The notes beneath the pieces were generated by a model. It made no database searches. It had not been told where the DNA came from and saw nothing but the letters and a program-made list of their open reading frames with translations. From Xenoacremonium recifei (taxonomy: Eukaryota; Ascomycota; Sordariomycetes; Hypocreales; Nectriaceae), in the NCBI GenBank assembly GCA_012184525.1, contig WOFQ01000018.1:310001-374000 (forward strand): a stretch of DNA of 64,000 nt. Reading direction: 5' to 3'. Below are positions 25,141 through 35,663 of the stretch, in pieces. A program made the translations under genes and the position numbers. Every line of letters starts with the position of its first letter. Position 1 is the first letter of the stretch.

Positions 25141-26724
25141 CTCGCTCCTTCACGCCCTCCTTCTCTGCCGTACTCCGTCCAGATACTCCACACGAACCGG
25201 CCATGTGTCGCCGAGCTATCCATTTGGATTTGGTCCTTTCTCCCCTTCCGAAGGCCTTTTTCCCTTTTCTTACATTTGCCTTTCCCTCACAACCTTATCT
25301 CACTTTGCCTCCCCTTTGGTCGTCACCCAATCTCCTTGTGGAAAAGACGTTGGAGAATAACACTGTTCTGAACCTAGTCCAGCCCTAGTCCCTGGCCCCC
25401 CCGGCTCTCCCTTATTATCTGGCTCACCCGCTCTCTGTTGCACCGTCGTCTCTTGTTCCACCGAGTTCAAACCCCGTCTACGCATCGAGCCGCTTTCCTG
25501 CACCCGCAACGTCGTCTCGAAAGGTACGTCAGCTTCCGTCTCAGGTCTCGTCGTCTTTCGGATTGGGAATTCTGTGTACCCGAGGATACCACTTTCATGT
25601 TTTGGCGAGCCCGGTTATGCAAGGGTCAAGTGTCCTCCCTCGTCCACAAACGCTGGCCACGGCACTGGGACCGTCGTGCCCGTCCGTCTAAGAGCCGGTC
25701 ATCAGATGTTCGGGATATCTGTTGAGACACCATATGGTTTGGCAAACAGACGACTTGCATTCTTCCGGGAAATGTCCTCAACGGCCTCCCCAACCACAAC
25801 GCTCTTGTGTCAATATCCCAGGCGCCAAGGCATCACAAACCCATCAAGCACATCGTCGTTCTACATTCTCGTACACATCGCCAAGCGGCATCACACCTCA
25901 ACCTCTGAACTTTTGGTCGAGTGGATCTGCGCCAAATCGGCTCAGACGGCGCTCTTCCAGAAGTCGATCGTGGGCATTCCTCTACCCCTGGATCTAGGTG
26001 AAGTGTCACCATGCCATATGTGCGGGCCTGCGCGGCCTGTATCAGCATTATATATGGTACAGGTGCTGCTCCAGCATGGTCTTGCTCTTATCCCTTGCAC
26101 GTTTCGTCAGCTTGCTTTTATCTCCCCCCCTTTGGTTCCTTTGAAACCTAACGGTCACTGCATTCGCGACTACATACATACTTTACCAAACTTGAAGACT
26201 TCTGGTACTGACTCAACGCACTAGTTTCAGTACTTCTTCCAGCAGTATACGCAAAGGGTCATCTGATAGATCTACGGCGATCCCCATTTGGGTTCAAGCA
26301 TAACCCCAGAGCATTTTCGGTTACATTGAGCTCTCGGCGTTTTCTTCAACAGCAGCATTATTAGCCCCAGGGTCGCCAAGCAAAGGCAAACGAAACCAAC
26401 GCCAGCGCCAACGCCCGAGCCAGCCAGCCAGCCAGCATCCTCTATCGGTTGGTGGAGCGAGCCCTGGCCGTAATTCCGCTCAACCTTGAGCCAGTGTGGA
26501 GCGGGCTCTGATAAATTTGCTCTACGCAAACGGCCTGGGCCGATTAGATCTGGTGGGGCGCCGCGTGGAAGCTTAGAAGAGCGACCCAGTCCTGGTCGTG
26601 CCCTTTATAAGACGCAGGAAGCCGTCGAAGTTCCTGAGCTTGTCCCCAGGCTCAGGATTCCTTCGCCCCCCAATCACGCAAAGTGCGTCAACTCCAGACG
26701 TCGGACCCTTACCTCCTGCACAGG
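25141..26724 (+). promoter_or_regulatory. Promoter and probable long 5' leader of the WOPR gene
   Basis: Pyrimidine-rich runs at about 25,230-25,330 suggest a transcription start zone. A strong donor AAG|GTACGT begins at 25,524, and an acceptor GCACAG ends at 26,723, one base before the WOPR start codon. This suggests either a 1.2-kb leader intron or a long unspliced leader. Many upstream ATGs lie between them, including a 216-codon frame (25574-26224) with no recognisable domain. The transcript structure is inferred. Confidence 0.45.
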
Positions 26725-28026
26725 ATGGAGACATACCACGGATATGTGCGGACGCCCGCCGACGCCATCAAGCTGTTCGAGGCTTGTCGGTTAGGCCTGC
26801 TGCCGCGAGTACAGCGACGACTATCTGAGAAGGAGCGGCAATCCATCCGATCAGGATCGGTGTTTGTCTGGGACGAGCGAGAAGCGGGCATGAGGCGGTG
26901 GACCGATGGCAAGTCGTGGAGCGCCAGTCGAGTCTCGGGAAGCTTCTTGACGTATCGCGAGATGGAGGGCAAGCGAGGCGGTGGATTTGGTGGCGGCCGT
27001 AGGGGTGCCGGGAAGACGCCAGACTCTGGTCGAGGTAGCGACGAGGACCAGGACGACGGCGAGCCAGAAGGTTACCGATACAAGGCGGATGGATTGATGA
27101 AGCAGTCGTTCAGTATCACCACTTCAACGGGTCAGCACCTCCATCTCATCTCATACTACGCACGACCCCAATCAGGCACGCCCGAGCTGCCTCAACCAAC
27201 CTCAGACCCGTCATTGCGCGCCATTGTGCCTGCTAAAGGCATGTACCCGGAGTCCAGCATGGGGGAGACAAACCAAACCCCAGCTCTCACACGAACACCG
27301 ATGCAGCAACCGCCTCCGTACATGATTGCGCCCCAACACCCCCATGGGCATCACTACCCGCCACACTATGGCCAACCCGGATATGGCTGGCCACCTTCGC
27401 CAATGGCAACACCTCCATATGGTCACTACGTGGCCCCTTACCCCGTGAACGCCATGAACGGCCAACAACACCATGTCCCGCCGCATCATGTCGCACAGCA
27501 TGGCATCCCGCCGCATCAGTATGCGCCACCTTACGACGGGCCGCGAACGTCTCTTCCGCCACCTCTTCCCTCGAAGACAGCGTTTCAGAACCCTTCGCCG
27601 CATTACACACACATTCCGCTACCACCACGGGAACAACAGCCTTACCAAGGGCCCCCTGGCTCAGCTCCTTCTACTACTGCACCGCGTAACCCCCAGGGAC
27701 CTCTTCCTGCGTTGTCTGCCGTGTCTGCTGTAACCAGCGGCCCCTCTGGGAACACTTTGGCTGCTATCAGCACGCCACCGAGCCGGAACCTGAGCGTGAG
27801 CCCCCCACGAAGCTCTCATTCCGAGAGCACGACAGGAGTCAACGGGAACAAGGCGAGCCTCTCTGCTTTGCTTCACCCTACTTCGAATGGCGAGACGAAG
27901 ACTACCAGCAATGGAAGCGCGAGCAGCAGCCCGAGAGGTAGCGGATCGGGCGCAGCATCTACCGAGAAAGGCGCCAGTGAAGACGCGAGAGCTTTGAGGA
28001 TGCTGGACCGAAAGTTTTGTCTGTAG
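26725..28026 (+). CDS. pac2: Gti1/Pac2-family (WOPR) transcription factor, Pac2 type
   Basis: Fungus-specific DNA-binding regulator of development and cAMP-linked decisions. Single exon, 433 residues. The WOPR domain has both halves. Box a covers about residues 3-85, with HGYVRTPADAIKLFEA, IRSGSVFVWDEREAGMRRWT and the conserved DGKSWSASRVSGSFLTYRE. Box b covers about residues 117-147, with YRYKADGLMKQSFSI and LHLISYYAR. A Gly/Arg/Asp linker separates them. The C-terminal 280 residues are Pro/His/Tyr/Gln-rich and probably disordered. The start METYHGY and the RRLSEKERQSIR segment match the Pac2 branch rather than the Sge1/Ryp1/Wor1 branch, which begins differently and has a FEACLSG-type box. 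An in-frame ATG 14 codons upstream (26683) exists, but the acceptor-like CACAG just before 26725 favours METYHGY. Confidence 0.88.
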   Translation: METYHGYVRTPADAIKLFEACRLGLLPRVQRRLSEKERQSIRSGSVFVWDEREAGMRRWTDGKSWSASRVSGSFLTYREMEGKRGGGFGGGRRGAGKTPDSGRGSDEDQDDGEPEGYRYKADGLMKQSFSITTSTGQHLHLISYYARPQSGTPELPQPTSDPSLRAIVPAKGMYPESSMGETNQTPALTRTPMQQPPPYMIAPQHPHGHHYPPHYGQPGYGWPPSPMATPPYGHYVAPYPVNAMNGQQHHVPPHHVAQHGIPPHQYAPPYDGPRTSLPPPLPSKTAFQNPSPHYTHIPLPPREQQPYQGPPGSAPSTTAPRNPQGPLPALSAVSAVTSGPSGNTLAAISTPPSRNLSVSPPRSSHSESTTGVNGNKASLSALLHPTSNGETKTTSNGSASSSPRGSGSGAASTEKGASEDARALRMLDRKFCL

Positions 28027-29948
28027 AACAACACAGCAAGTTCGGCGACACAGAAATAGGAGTTGAGGTGGAACGGATTGAGATGGACAGTCTACAACAA
28101 CGGAAACACAGGAGTGATTGGGGTTTGGAGCGGAAAGCTGAACAGGCAACTTTACGAGGCGGTTCACTGGTTACAGGGCATGGATTCCTGCCCTTTCTTT
28201 CTTTCTTTTGGTTTTGTTTTCTCATGCATTGCTGTGGCGTCTGGATTTACACAACAGAAGACAGCCGAGGACAGGCTGCGATGGCATTTTTCAGCGTTTG
28301 TTTTCTATCTTATCACGATCGTTGATCACGGCAACCAGAGGAATGGAGTTTCGGGCTTCGCATGTAAACGGCACGCACGAGGCTGGGGCGGGGTATGGCC
28401 CCCCGGGTTCAGGTTCAGGGGGGAGCGGGAGGGAGGGAGGATTTGTTACGCGCAATGCAATGCGTTTCTCTGTTTGGTTCGCGGTGGCTAGACCCTGGTA
28501 GGCGTCAAGCAATCTACCTGTACATACATAGCGTATATCCCAAACAAGGGCCTTTCGAACAAGTGCATTCCTCTTCTGGCGCGTGAGTGTGTGTGCAGTG
28601 GAAATAACCGCTGGGGGCGGCGGATAAGCTTACGATGGGTGACAGGGGCGCTGGATGGGACGGCAGATGGGTGGCGAGGGCTGGAGCTCCTTGGCGTTTG
28701 GGTGTCAGGGCCTTCCGTGCAGTAGGAGTGTTTCTCTCGGGGCCAGCAGCCCCTGCGTCGACGGTGGTATAGGCTATATCTGGCACCCAAGATATCGAGC
28801 GACAGGCCGCGTAAGCTGGTGAGGTGGGGAGGTGGAGAGGACGTGTCGTGTGAGAAGTATTCCCGAGGGATTGGACGTACGTGGAGGATGGAAAGGGCTT
28901 CCATGTGCCGAGTCATTGTCTCAGGGACGATGAGACGTGTAATGACCATTTGCTGGATATGTGTTCTGGGTGCCCCTGGCTCATCAGGTCGGCTTTTCAG
29001 GGGAGTGTTAGTGAGGGACGCGCAGCTGGGAGTGTCTACAGAGAATCGAGTGTCTTGAAGAAACGGCAATACGGCTTGCAAGCCAAGAGAAGGGTCTTTT
29101 GAAGCTACGGGAATATCACGGATTCTCAGTTGCATCGTGAGCTTGGCGCTGTATGATCTTCTAGACCTGGTGGCGAAAGAAACACGCTTTTCCTTCCCAT
29201 ATCGGCCGAGACTAGTGGATGGGGACGTGTGGCTTGGCAGAGTAGATAGTCTGGCTCTAAAGAGGGCATACTCGGCCGGTCGAGATCATGGAGTGGAAGA
29301 CCTGGAGGCGAGGTTTGTGAGGGTCCGTTTTCAAAGTAAGGATAAGGTTGAATCCATGCGTTGGCGAGGTCTGGTGGATGGGATCCATCAGTGTTATTTG
29401 GCACTAAGAGATCTGGAATGTTAGTGAGTGGCAATTTGTATCTTCAGGATATTGAGAAGTGATAATTCATGGGATGAAGGGTCAATTGCAAAGGTCTTAG
29501 GGATGAGCTTTGCGCATGGCCTTGGTGTTGAATGGATTTTGGGGCCAGCTAGACAGGGCCAGCCCTGGTGGTAAGTAAGGGTAGAGAGCTGCTCAAATCG
29601 CTTCTCTTTGAGCAAGCAGAATACGATTAAATATGCAGTTTCAAGTAGCGGTGATTCGAACTTTCATGAACTAGAAATTTTCACTTTTGATTTTGCCCCC
29701 TTCTACTTCAATATTGTGAATCTCTGATCTGGCGTCCCCCAATCGCAGCCCCGCGAGGCCGTCCAACTCTCGTGTAAGTCGCATAAACATTCCGCCGCGC
29801 CGACCGACTCGATCCCCACCCCTGCAACATCGCCAGCTCGACTCGGCCTAGCCCTGCGACTCAGATTGGGGAAGCTCCTCTAACGCGACCAGCAAGTTTC
29901 TTTGTCCCGGCTCTCCGACATCATCCTCCGCGCGCATCGTCCGCAAAC
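28027..29948. other. Intergenic between WOPR gene and CPSF2
   Basis: Holds the 3' end of the WOPR gene and the CPSF2 promoter. Two overlapping minus-strand frames (28488-29135, 215 codons; 29126-29434, 102 codons) are open but have no recognisable domain. I do not call them as genes (see findings). Confidence 0.5.
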
Positions 29949-29972
29949 ATGGTCAACGGTCTTGACTGGTGA
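29949..29972 (+). promoter_or_regulatory. Short uORF before CPSF2
   Basis: ATG followed by six sense codons and TGA (peptide MVNGLDW), ending 20 nt before the CPSF2 ATG. Its ATG has A at -3 and G at +4, a good initiation context, so ribosomes would need to reinitiate or leak past it. Assumes the transcript starts upstream of this point. Confidence 0.5.
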
Positions 29973-29992
29973 TACCGACGACCGAGGCCACC

Positions 29993-32914
29993 ATGTTCAC
30001 CTTTTGCCCGCTGCAGGGCGCCCTCTCGGACTCGCTCGCCTCGCAGTCCCTGCTTGAGCTGGACGGCGGCGTCAAGGTGCTCGTGGATCTGGGCTGGGAT
30101 GAGTCGTTTGACATCGAGAAGCTGAAGGAGCTAGAGAAGTAAGTTCTGATTAGGGATGTTGGAATTGTAGACGCTGACTGTGCTGTCAGGCAAGTTCCGA
30201 CGCTGTCCCTGATCCTGCTCACCCACGCGACGCCTTCGCATCTGGCTGCCTATGCGCACTGCTGCAAGAACATTGCGCTCTTCACGCGCATCCCCGTTTA
30301 TGCCACGCGACCGGTCATTGATCTCGGACGCACTTTAACACAGGATCTATACGCTTCGACGCCCGCCGCCGCGACCACGATACCCCAGAGCTCGCTCTCC
30401 GAGACGGCATACGCTTATGCTCAGACAGCAACGACTGCGCAGAATCTACTATTACAATCGCCCACGAACGATGAGATTGCACGATACTTTTCCCTGATTC
30501 AGCCATTGAAGTACTCACAGCCGCATCAACCCCTGCCTTCGCCCTTCTCGCCGCCGCTCAACGGCTTGACCATCACAGCTTACAACTCTGGACACACGCT
30601 CGGTGGGACTATATGGCATATTCAGCATGGTTTGGAGTCGATTGTGTATGCGGTGGACTGGAACCAGGCCCGTGAGAATGTCTTTGCCGGTGCGGCATGG
30701 CTGGGAGGCGCTGGAGGAGGCGGCGCCGAAGTCATCGAACAGCTACGGAAACCAACAGCCCTGATTTGCAGTAGTCGCGGTGCAGATCGGACAGCGCAAG
30801 CCGGAGGACGTGCCAAACGAGACGAGCAACTCCTCGATACTATCAAGGCTTGCGTGACTCGAGGTGGGACGGTGCTTATCCCCATTGACTCCAGTGCCCG
30901 AGTACTGGAGTTATCTTATTTGCTCGAGCATGCGTGGAGGACAGATGCGGAATCTGAGGAGCGTGCTCTCAAGGGCGCGAAGCTCTACTTGGCGGGACGC
31001 AACATGTCGAGCACAATGCGATACGCGAGGAGTATGCTTGAATGGATGGACGACAGCATTGTGCAGGAATTTGAAGCCTTCGCCGAGGGCCAAAGGAAGG
31101 TCAACGGCACGAGCGACAAGAAAGAAGGGGGACCATTCGACTTCAAGTATCTGCGACTGCTCGAGCGTAAGGCGCAAATCCAGCGGTTACTTGAACAGAC
31201 CATTGACAACGCCGAGACGGAAGGACGGGTTATCTTGGCGAGCGATACCAGCATCGAATGGGGCTTCTCGAAGGATCTCGTCAAAGGGTTGGCGAAGGAC
31301 TCGAGAAACTTGGTTATCCTTACAGACAAGCCTGGTTCAGCCAGAGACGATAGTCCCTCAATTGCGAGGACACTATGGGACTGGTGGAAGGAACGTAAAG
31401 AAGGAGTATCAGTGGAACAGGGTGCTGGTGGAGAGGACATTGAGTTTGTCCACGGCGGAGGACGCGAGCTCGAGATTCGGGAGGCTCAGCGACAAGCTCT
31501 CGAAGGAGACGAGCTCTCTGTATATCAGCAATGGCTTGCTACGCAGCGGCAACTCCAAGCAACACAACAGGGTGGCGGCACATCCGGAATGGAGGCATCA
31601 GCAGACGTGGTGGATGATGCTTCATCCGAGTCGTCGTCCGACTCTGAAGACGAAGATGGCGAGCAACAAGGCAAGGCGCTCAACGTATCAACAACGCTGG
31701 GTCAGGCCAGCCGCAAGAACGTGGTGCTCAAGGACGAGGACCTCGGCATCAACGTGCTCATCAAGAAGAAGGGCGTGTACGATTTTGACTCGAGAGGGAA
31801 GAAGGGCCGAGAACGATCATTCCCCATTGCGATACGGCGGAAGCGCACCGACGACTTTGGCGAGCTCATCCGGCCAGAAGACTACCTACGAGCGGAGGAG
31901 AAGGAAGAAGATGCGACGGACGGTCCAAGCATGGGCGCCAGCGACGACAAGCTGGGCAAGAAGCGCAAATGGGACGAAGTGGCCAAGAGCGCCGCCGCCT
32001 CGGGCAAGAAACCCCCCTTGCAGCGCGCCGGATCGGCAGACGAGGTCGACGGCCACAGCATCGGCGGCGATGGCTTCGTGCCCGACGAGCTGGACAAGGT
32101 CGAGGACACGGAACCTGAAGAGCCTACAGGACCTTGCAAGCTGGTCTACACAACCGAGACGGTCACAGCCAACCTGCGCATCGCCTTCGTCGACCTCAGC
32201 GGCCGCCACGACCGCCGCAGTCTCAACATGCTGATCCCGCTGATCCAGCCGCGCAAGCTCATCCTCGTGGGCGGCGCGCGCGACGAGACGCTCGAGCTGG
32301 CCGAGGACTGTCGCCGGGCTCTGGGCGGCGATGAGGCCGGCAGTGAGCGCGCTGTGGATGTGTATACCCCTGAGATGGGCGTCTCGGTGGATGCGAGCGT
32401 TGATACCAACGCCTGGGTCGTCAGGCTGGCCGACCCCCTGGTCAAGAAGATCAAGTGGCAGAACGTCCGCGGGCTCGGCATCGTCACCATCACCGGCCAA
32501 CTCGTCGCCACCGCTGACGCCGAAGATACCAACAGCCCTTACAAGCGCCAAAAGACCGAAGCCTCCTCCTCCACCACAGCACTCATCACCACCTCCAAGC
32601 CCACCGCCGTGCCGACCCTCGACGTCCTGCCCGCCAACCTCGTCTCAGCCGTCCGCTCCGCCGCCCAGCCCCTCCACGTCGGCGACCTCCGCCTCGCAGA
32701 CCTGCGCCGCGCGATGCAAGCAGCCGGCCATGCGGCCGAGTTCCGCGGCGAGGGCACGCTGGTGGTTGACGGGGCGGTGGCGGTGCGCAAGACGGCGGCT
32801 GGGAGGGTCGAGGTTGAGAGCGTGGGTGTGCCGGCGGCGGTGGGACGGCGGAGCACGCTGTATGAGGTGCGGCGCATGATCTACGATAACTTGGCGGTTG
32901 TGGCGGGTGCGTGA
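29993..32914 (+). CDS. CFT2: Cleavage and polyadenylation factor subunit CPSF2/Cft2
   Basis: CPSF100/Cft2 subunit of the pre-mRNA 3'-end cleavage and polyadenylation factor. Exons 29993-30138 and 30190-32914 (51-nt intron, GAGAA|GTAAGT to TGTCAG|GCAAG) join to 956 residues. The start MFTFCPLQGALSDSLASQSL sits in a strong context (GCCACCATG). Metallo-beta-lactamase fold at the N-terminus, beta-CASP domain at about 240-440 (SIVYAVDWNQARENVFAGAAWL), then an RMMBL-like zone (YNSGHTLGGTIWHI lies before it) and a long charged Asp/Glu/Ser-rich insertion. The zinc-binding HxHxDH of the nuclease CPSF73 is replaced by THATPSHLAAY, as expected for this catalytically silent paralogue. The C-terminal domain includes YTTETVTANLRIAFVDLSGR. 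It is convergent with the Sys1 gene. Confidence 0.92.
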
Positions 32915-33318
32915 GGTGTGTATGTTGTGTGTACGTTGGTGTATTTATACTGGGAACGGGGGAGCCTTGATGGGGATGGAATCTATGGGGAGATACAAGG
33001 GATAGAGTAGTGCGATCGATGCTGTTCACGGGAAAAGGGGGCCTTGGGGCATCTATGGCGTCTGTCTTTGAAATTCGATATTATGGCATCTAGAAGAAGT
33101 CTTGGGTGCATCTATCCCGCCGGTTGATACTCATACAAAGTGAAGAAGAAGAAGAACATGACCACAGACTGCTGGCTGGTAAGGAGCCGGCAGTAAGGCA
33201 GGTCTGATACTGTATCCTCGGACGCCCCAAACGCCGTATTTCCTTTCCCATGCATGAATGCTATTCCAACGCCCATCCATCCGGTCTCAGCCCTCTTCAA
33301 CCCTTCCCTCCCTCCCAA
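32915..33318. other. Convergent spacer CPSF2 / SYS1
   Basis: 404 nt between two stop codons of convergent genes. It contains only 3' untranslated sequence as far as I can see. Confidence 0.6.
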
Positions 33319-33984
33319 TCACCGCCCCGGCCCAATCTGCTCCATCTCAAACTCATCCCTCCCCCTCCCCAACATGCCCATCTCCTCATCCCCCGCCTGC
33401 TCACCCTCCTCAGTCGACACCTGCACACCCGTCCCCGAGCTGCCTAGGATGCGCCGACTGCCAAAGAACACGGGCTGCAGCTCGCGGTACCGACACCCCC
33501 AGATGCCCAGCGCGACGCTCATGCCCGCCGACGCGAACATCACGGCCCACCACATCACGTTGGTGGGCACGTGGCCGACGTACACGGATGTGACGACTAG
33601 GTGGATGAAGTGCAGCGTGAGGGCGAAGTCGGGGACGAGTTTGCTGCGGCCGATGAGCGCGACGATGGCGAGGGGTCTGGGTTCGTCACGTTAGCGATTC
33701 TTCCTTTCTTCTTCTCTGGGGACGAGAACTTACATGCACAGCCCGCCATCCAGAAGCCATACAAAGGCCATGACCCAGCCCGTGGTGTTGTCCCCGCGCA
33801 CAATCTCCCAGCCGAGCACCATGCTCAGATGGAAGCCCATGCCAGACACAAGCCCGGTGAAGACCATCAGCACAAGCGCGATGGCATAGTAAATGCCCTG
33901 CAGACTCGCGATCTGGCCCAGGATCTTGAGCGGCTGGAGCTCGCCCAGGGCGCCCGCGCGGGGAGGTCTTCGTCGGCGCGCCAT
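33319..33984 (-). CDS. SYS1: Golgi membrane protein Sys1
   Basis: Small four-pass Golgi protein that recruits the Arf-like GTPase Arl3/ARFRP1 to the trans-Golgi. Exons 33734-33984 and 33319-33676 (57-nt intron, GCAT|GTAAGT to CCCAG|ACC) join to 202 residues; yeast Sys1 is of similar length. Membrane segments are visible at about residues 22-48 (IASLQGIYYAIALVLMVFTG), 65-90 (TGWVMAFVWLLDGGLCI...), 93-118 (the LTLHFIHLVVTSVYVGHVP stretch) and 120-145 (NVMWWAVMFASAGMSVALG). The family features FHLxMVLGWE and LTLHFIHLV are present. The C-terminus is a soluble acidic tail. It is divergent from the Coa6-like gene, with 525 nt between start codons. Confidence 0.9.
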
Positions 33985-34509
33985 GAGGGGAGGGGTTCGT
34001 TTCTAAGTGTAGGAGGAGAGGCTCGAGGGAGGTTATCGAGGGCGCATGTTCGAGCTGGCGCAGCTCCGTGTCCGTGTTTCAGCAAGGAGTTTGATTCCTG
34101 TTGCGCTGGAACGTGCAGGTGTCTGTTGTTGTATCGTGGTAGAAGGGCGATGGAAAGCGAGAAGCGAAAAGGCGACGCTGGTTGTTGGCGACAAAAGGGA
34201 GGAGGTTGGATGGAAGACGGAACGGAGTACGAATACGTAGCTCCAGGCGTCCGTCAATCAATCTAAGCTCTCCCTCCCAGCCCAGCGAGAAGGGTCCCCT
34301 AGCACCAACCGGATTTCTGGGCCCGCGCGCTGACAAAGAAAGGGCTGGGCAACGCTAAGCCGCACAGGGCTGACCGCCCACGGATTCTGCCGGAGGGTAG
34401 GGACGGAGCTTTGAACTTCAAGATTCATGACGCCTCAGACCTCCTCCACCAGCAACACTCCACGACACACGCAATTCCCAAGGCACCCGATCCGCCAGCC
34501 CCAAAAGCA
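33985..34509. other. Divergent promoter SYS1 / COA6
   Basis: 525 nt shared upstream region. The Coa6 frame is open a further 33 codons upstream (from 34411), but that segment is Pro/His-rich and starts in probable leader. No additional gene is seen. Confidence 0.5.
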
Positions 34510-34917
34510 ATGGTCTGGCCCTTCACCTCCGACCCCCGCGGCGACGCCATCCGCTCCGGCGCCGCCATCCCCAACCGCACCGAGCGCACCGCCTGCTGGG
34601 CCGCCCGCGACGCCTACTTCGCATGCCTGGACGCCGCCTCCATCACCGACCCGGTCAAGCAGGCCTCCGCCGCCGCGAGGGCCTGCCCCGCGCAGAACGC
34701 CGACTTCGAGCGCGACTGCGCCGCCGCCTGGGTCAAGTACTTCAAGCAGTGGCGCGTGGCCGACATCCAGAAGCGCCAGCGGCTCGACGAGTTGAGGCGC
34801 CAGGGCGCGGTGGAGATGGATGTCACGACGAGCTTTGCGCCCGAGGGGGGCGCTGGTGAGAAGGGGAGGGGGAGGGGGGATATTCAGGATATGTTGGAGA
34901 GGAAGAAGGGGAGGTGA
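34510..34917 (+). CDS. COA6: Cytochrome c oxidase assembly factor 6-like (CHCH) protein
   Basis: Small twin-cysteine protein of the mitochondrial intermembrane space that helps deliver copper to cytochrome c oxidase subunit 2. 135 residues from MVWPFTSDPRGDAIR. The Cx9C plus Cx10C pattern of the Coa6/Cox6b type is clear: CWAARDAYFAC at about residues 30-40 and CPAQNADFERDC at about 58-69. It is followed by WVKYFKQWRVADIQKRQRL, a family hallmark. The start was chosen at 34510 because the earlier in-frame ATG (34411) adds a low-complexity Pro/His stretch absent from homologues; the longer form cannot be excluded. The C-terminal 35 residues are Gly/Arg/Lys-rich. It is convergent with the PI4P 5-kinase gene. 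Confidence 0.87.
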   Translation: MVWPFTSDPRGDAIRSGAAIPNRTERTACWAARDAYFACLDAASITDPVKQASAAARACPAQNADFERDCAAAWVKYFKQWRVADIQKRQRLDELRRQGAVEMDVTTSFAPEGGAGEKGRGRGDIQDMLERKKGR

Positions 34918-35663
34918 AAAATTGAGGAGGAGCATGAATATTTAAGTGTACAACTACCGCATCTACATGTACAACACCACTATTGTACTATACCACAACA
35001 CCATTCAATCACCACATCAGGATCAAAAAGGGAAAAGGAACCCCAGAGCAGTTCAGATAGAACACTCATCAAAAGAGCTCATCGATCAAGAAAAAAAAAA
35101 CACTCTTGTCTACCCTTCCTATCTATCCCTACCTCCCCTCCAACCCAGACCCAGTTCGACAAAAGTGCTAAACACTCAGGTAAAATAGCAGGAGGCATCA
35201 ACGGCCTCCCAAAGAAGTAGAAGAAACAAGGGAAAAGAAAAAAAAGGCCAAAGCTGTAAGCATGCTCGATGCAGTGGTGGTATCATCCATGTCTTTTTGT
35301 AACAACAAAAACAGCCATATTCTGCACATCCTCCTCCCTATCATTCTCTTCCTCCCCCTCCTCCTTCGTTCACACCCCTAGGACAGTAAAGGAAATATTT
35401 CGAGGCATGTGCCATTGTCGACCCTGACGTATCAAAATCAAGAAAAACGAGTAAAGGAAAACAAAAGAGATAGAGGGTAAAGAGAAACACAGAGTAATAA
35501 AAAGGAGTAAAAAACCGTAGTAGAGGTGCCGCCCAAGAATCGCCATTCTAATGCAGATGAATCCGTCCCTCGTGCCGTTTCGAGAATCTTTCGCCCTTGA
35601 TATTCATAAGTCTTCGTCCCGGGGGGACCAACACGACAAGCAACATGCCACGGCTGTTGCAAC
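34918..35663. other. Convergent spacer COA6 / PI4P 5-kinase
   Basis: 746 nt of AT-rich 3' flanking sequence with a ten-A tract near 35,090. No gene is seen. Confidence 0.6.

Noticed and set aside
25574..26224. 216-codon plus-strand frame before the WOPR gene
   Set aside because: No domain and located between a likely leader donor and acceptor; best explained as leader or intron sequence.
29640..29680. tRNA T-arm-like GTTCGAATCACC on the minus strand
   Set aside because: No matching acceptor stem, D-arm or anticodon stem could be folded around it.
30864..32234. 456-codon plus-strand frame within CPSF2
   Set aside because: Alternate-frame shadow of the CPSF2 coding exon, with biased composition.
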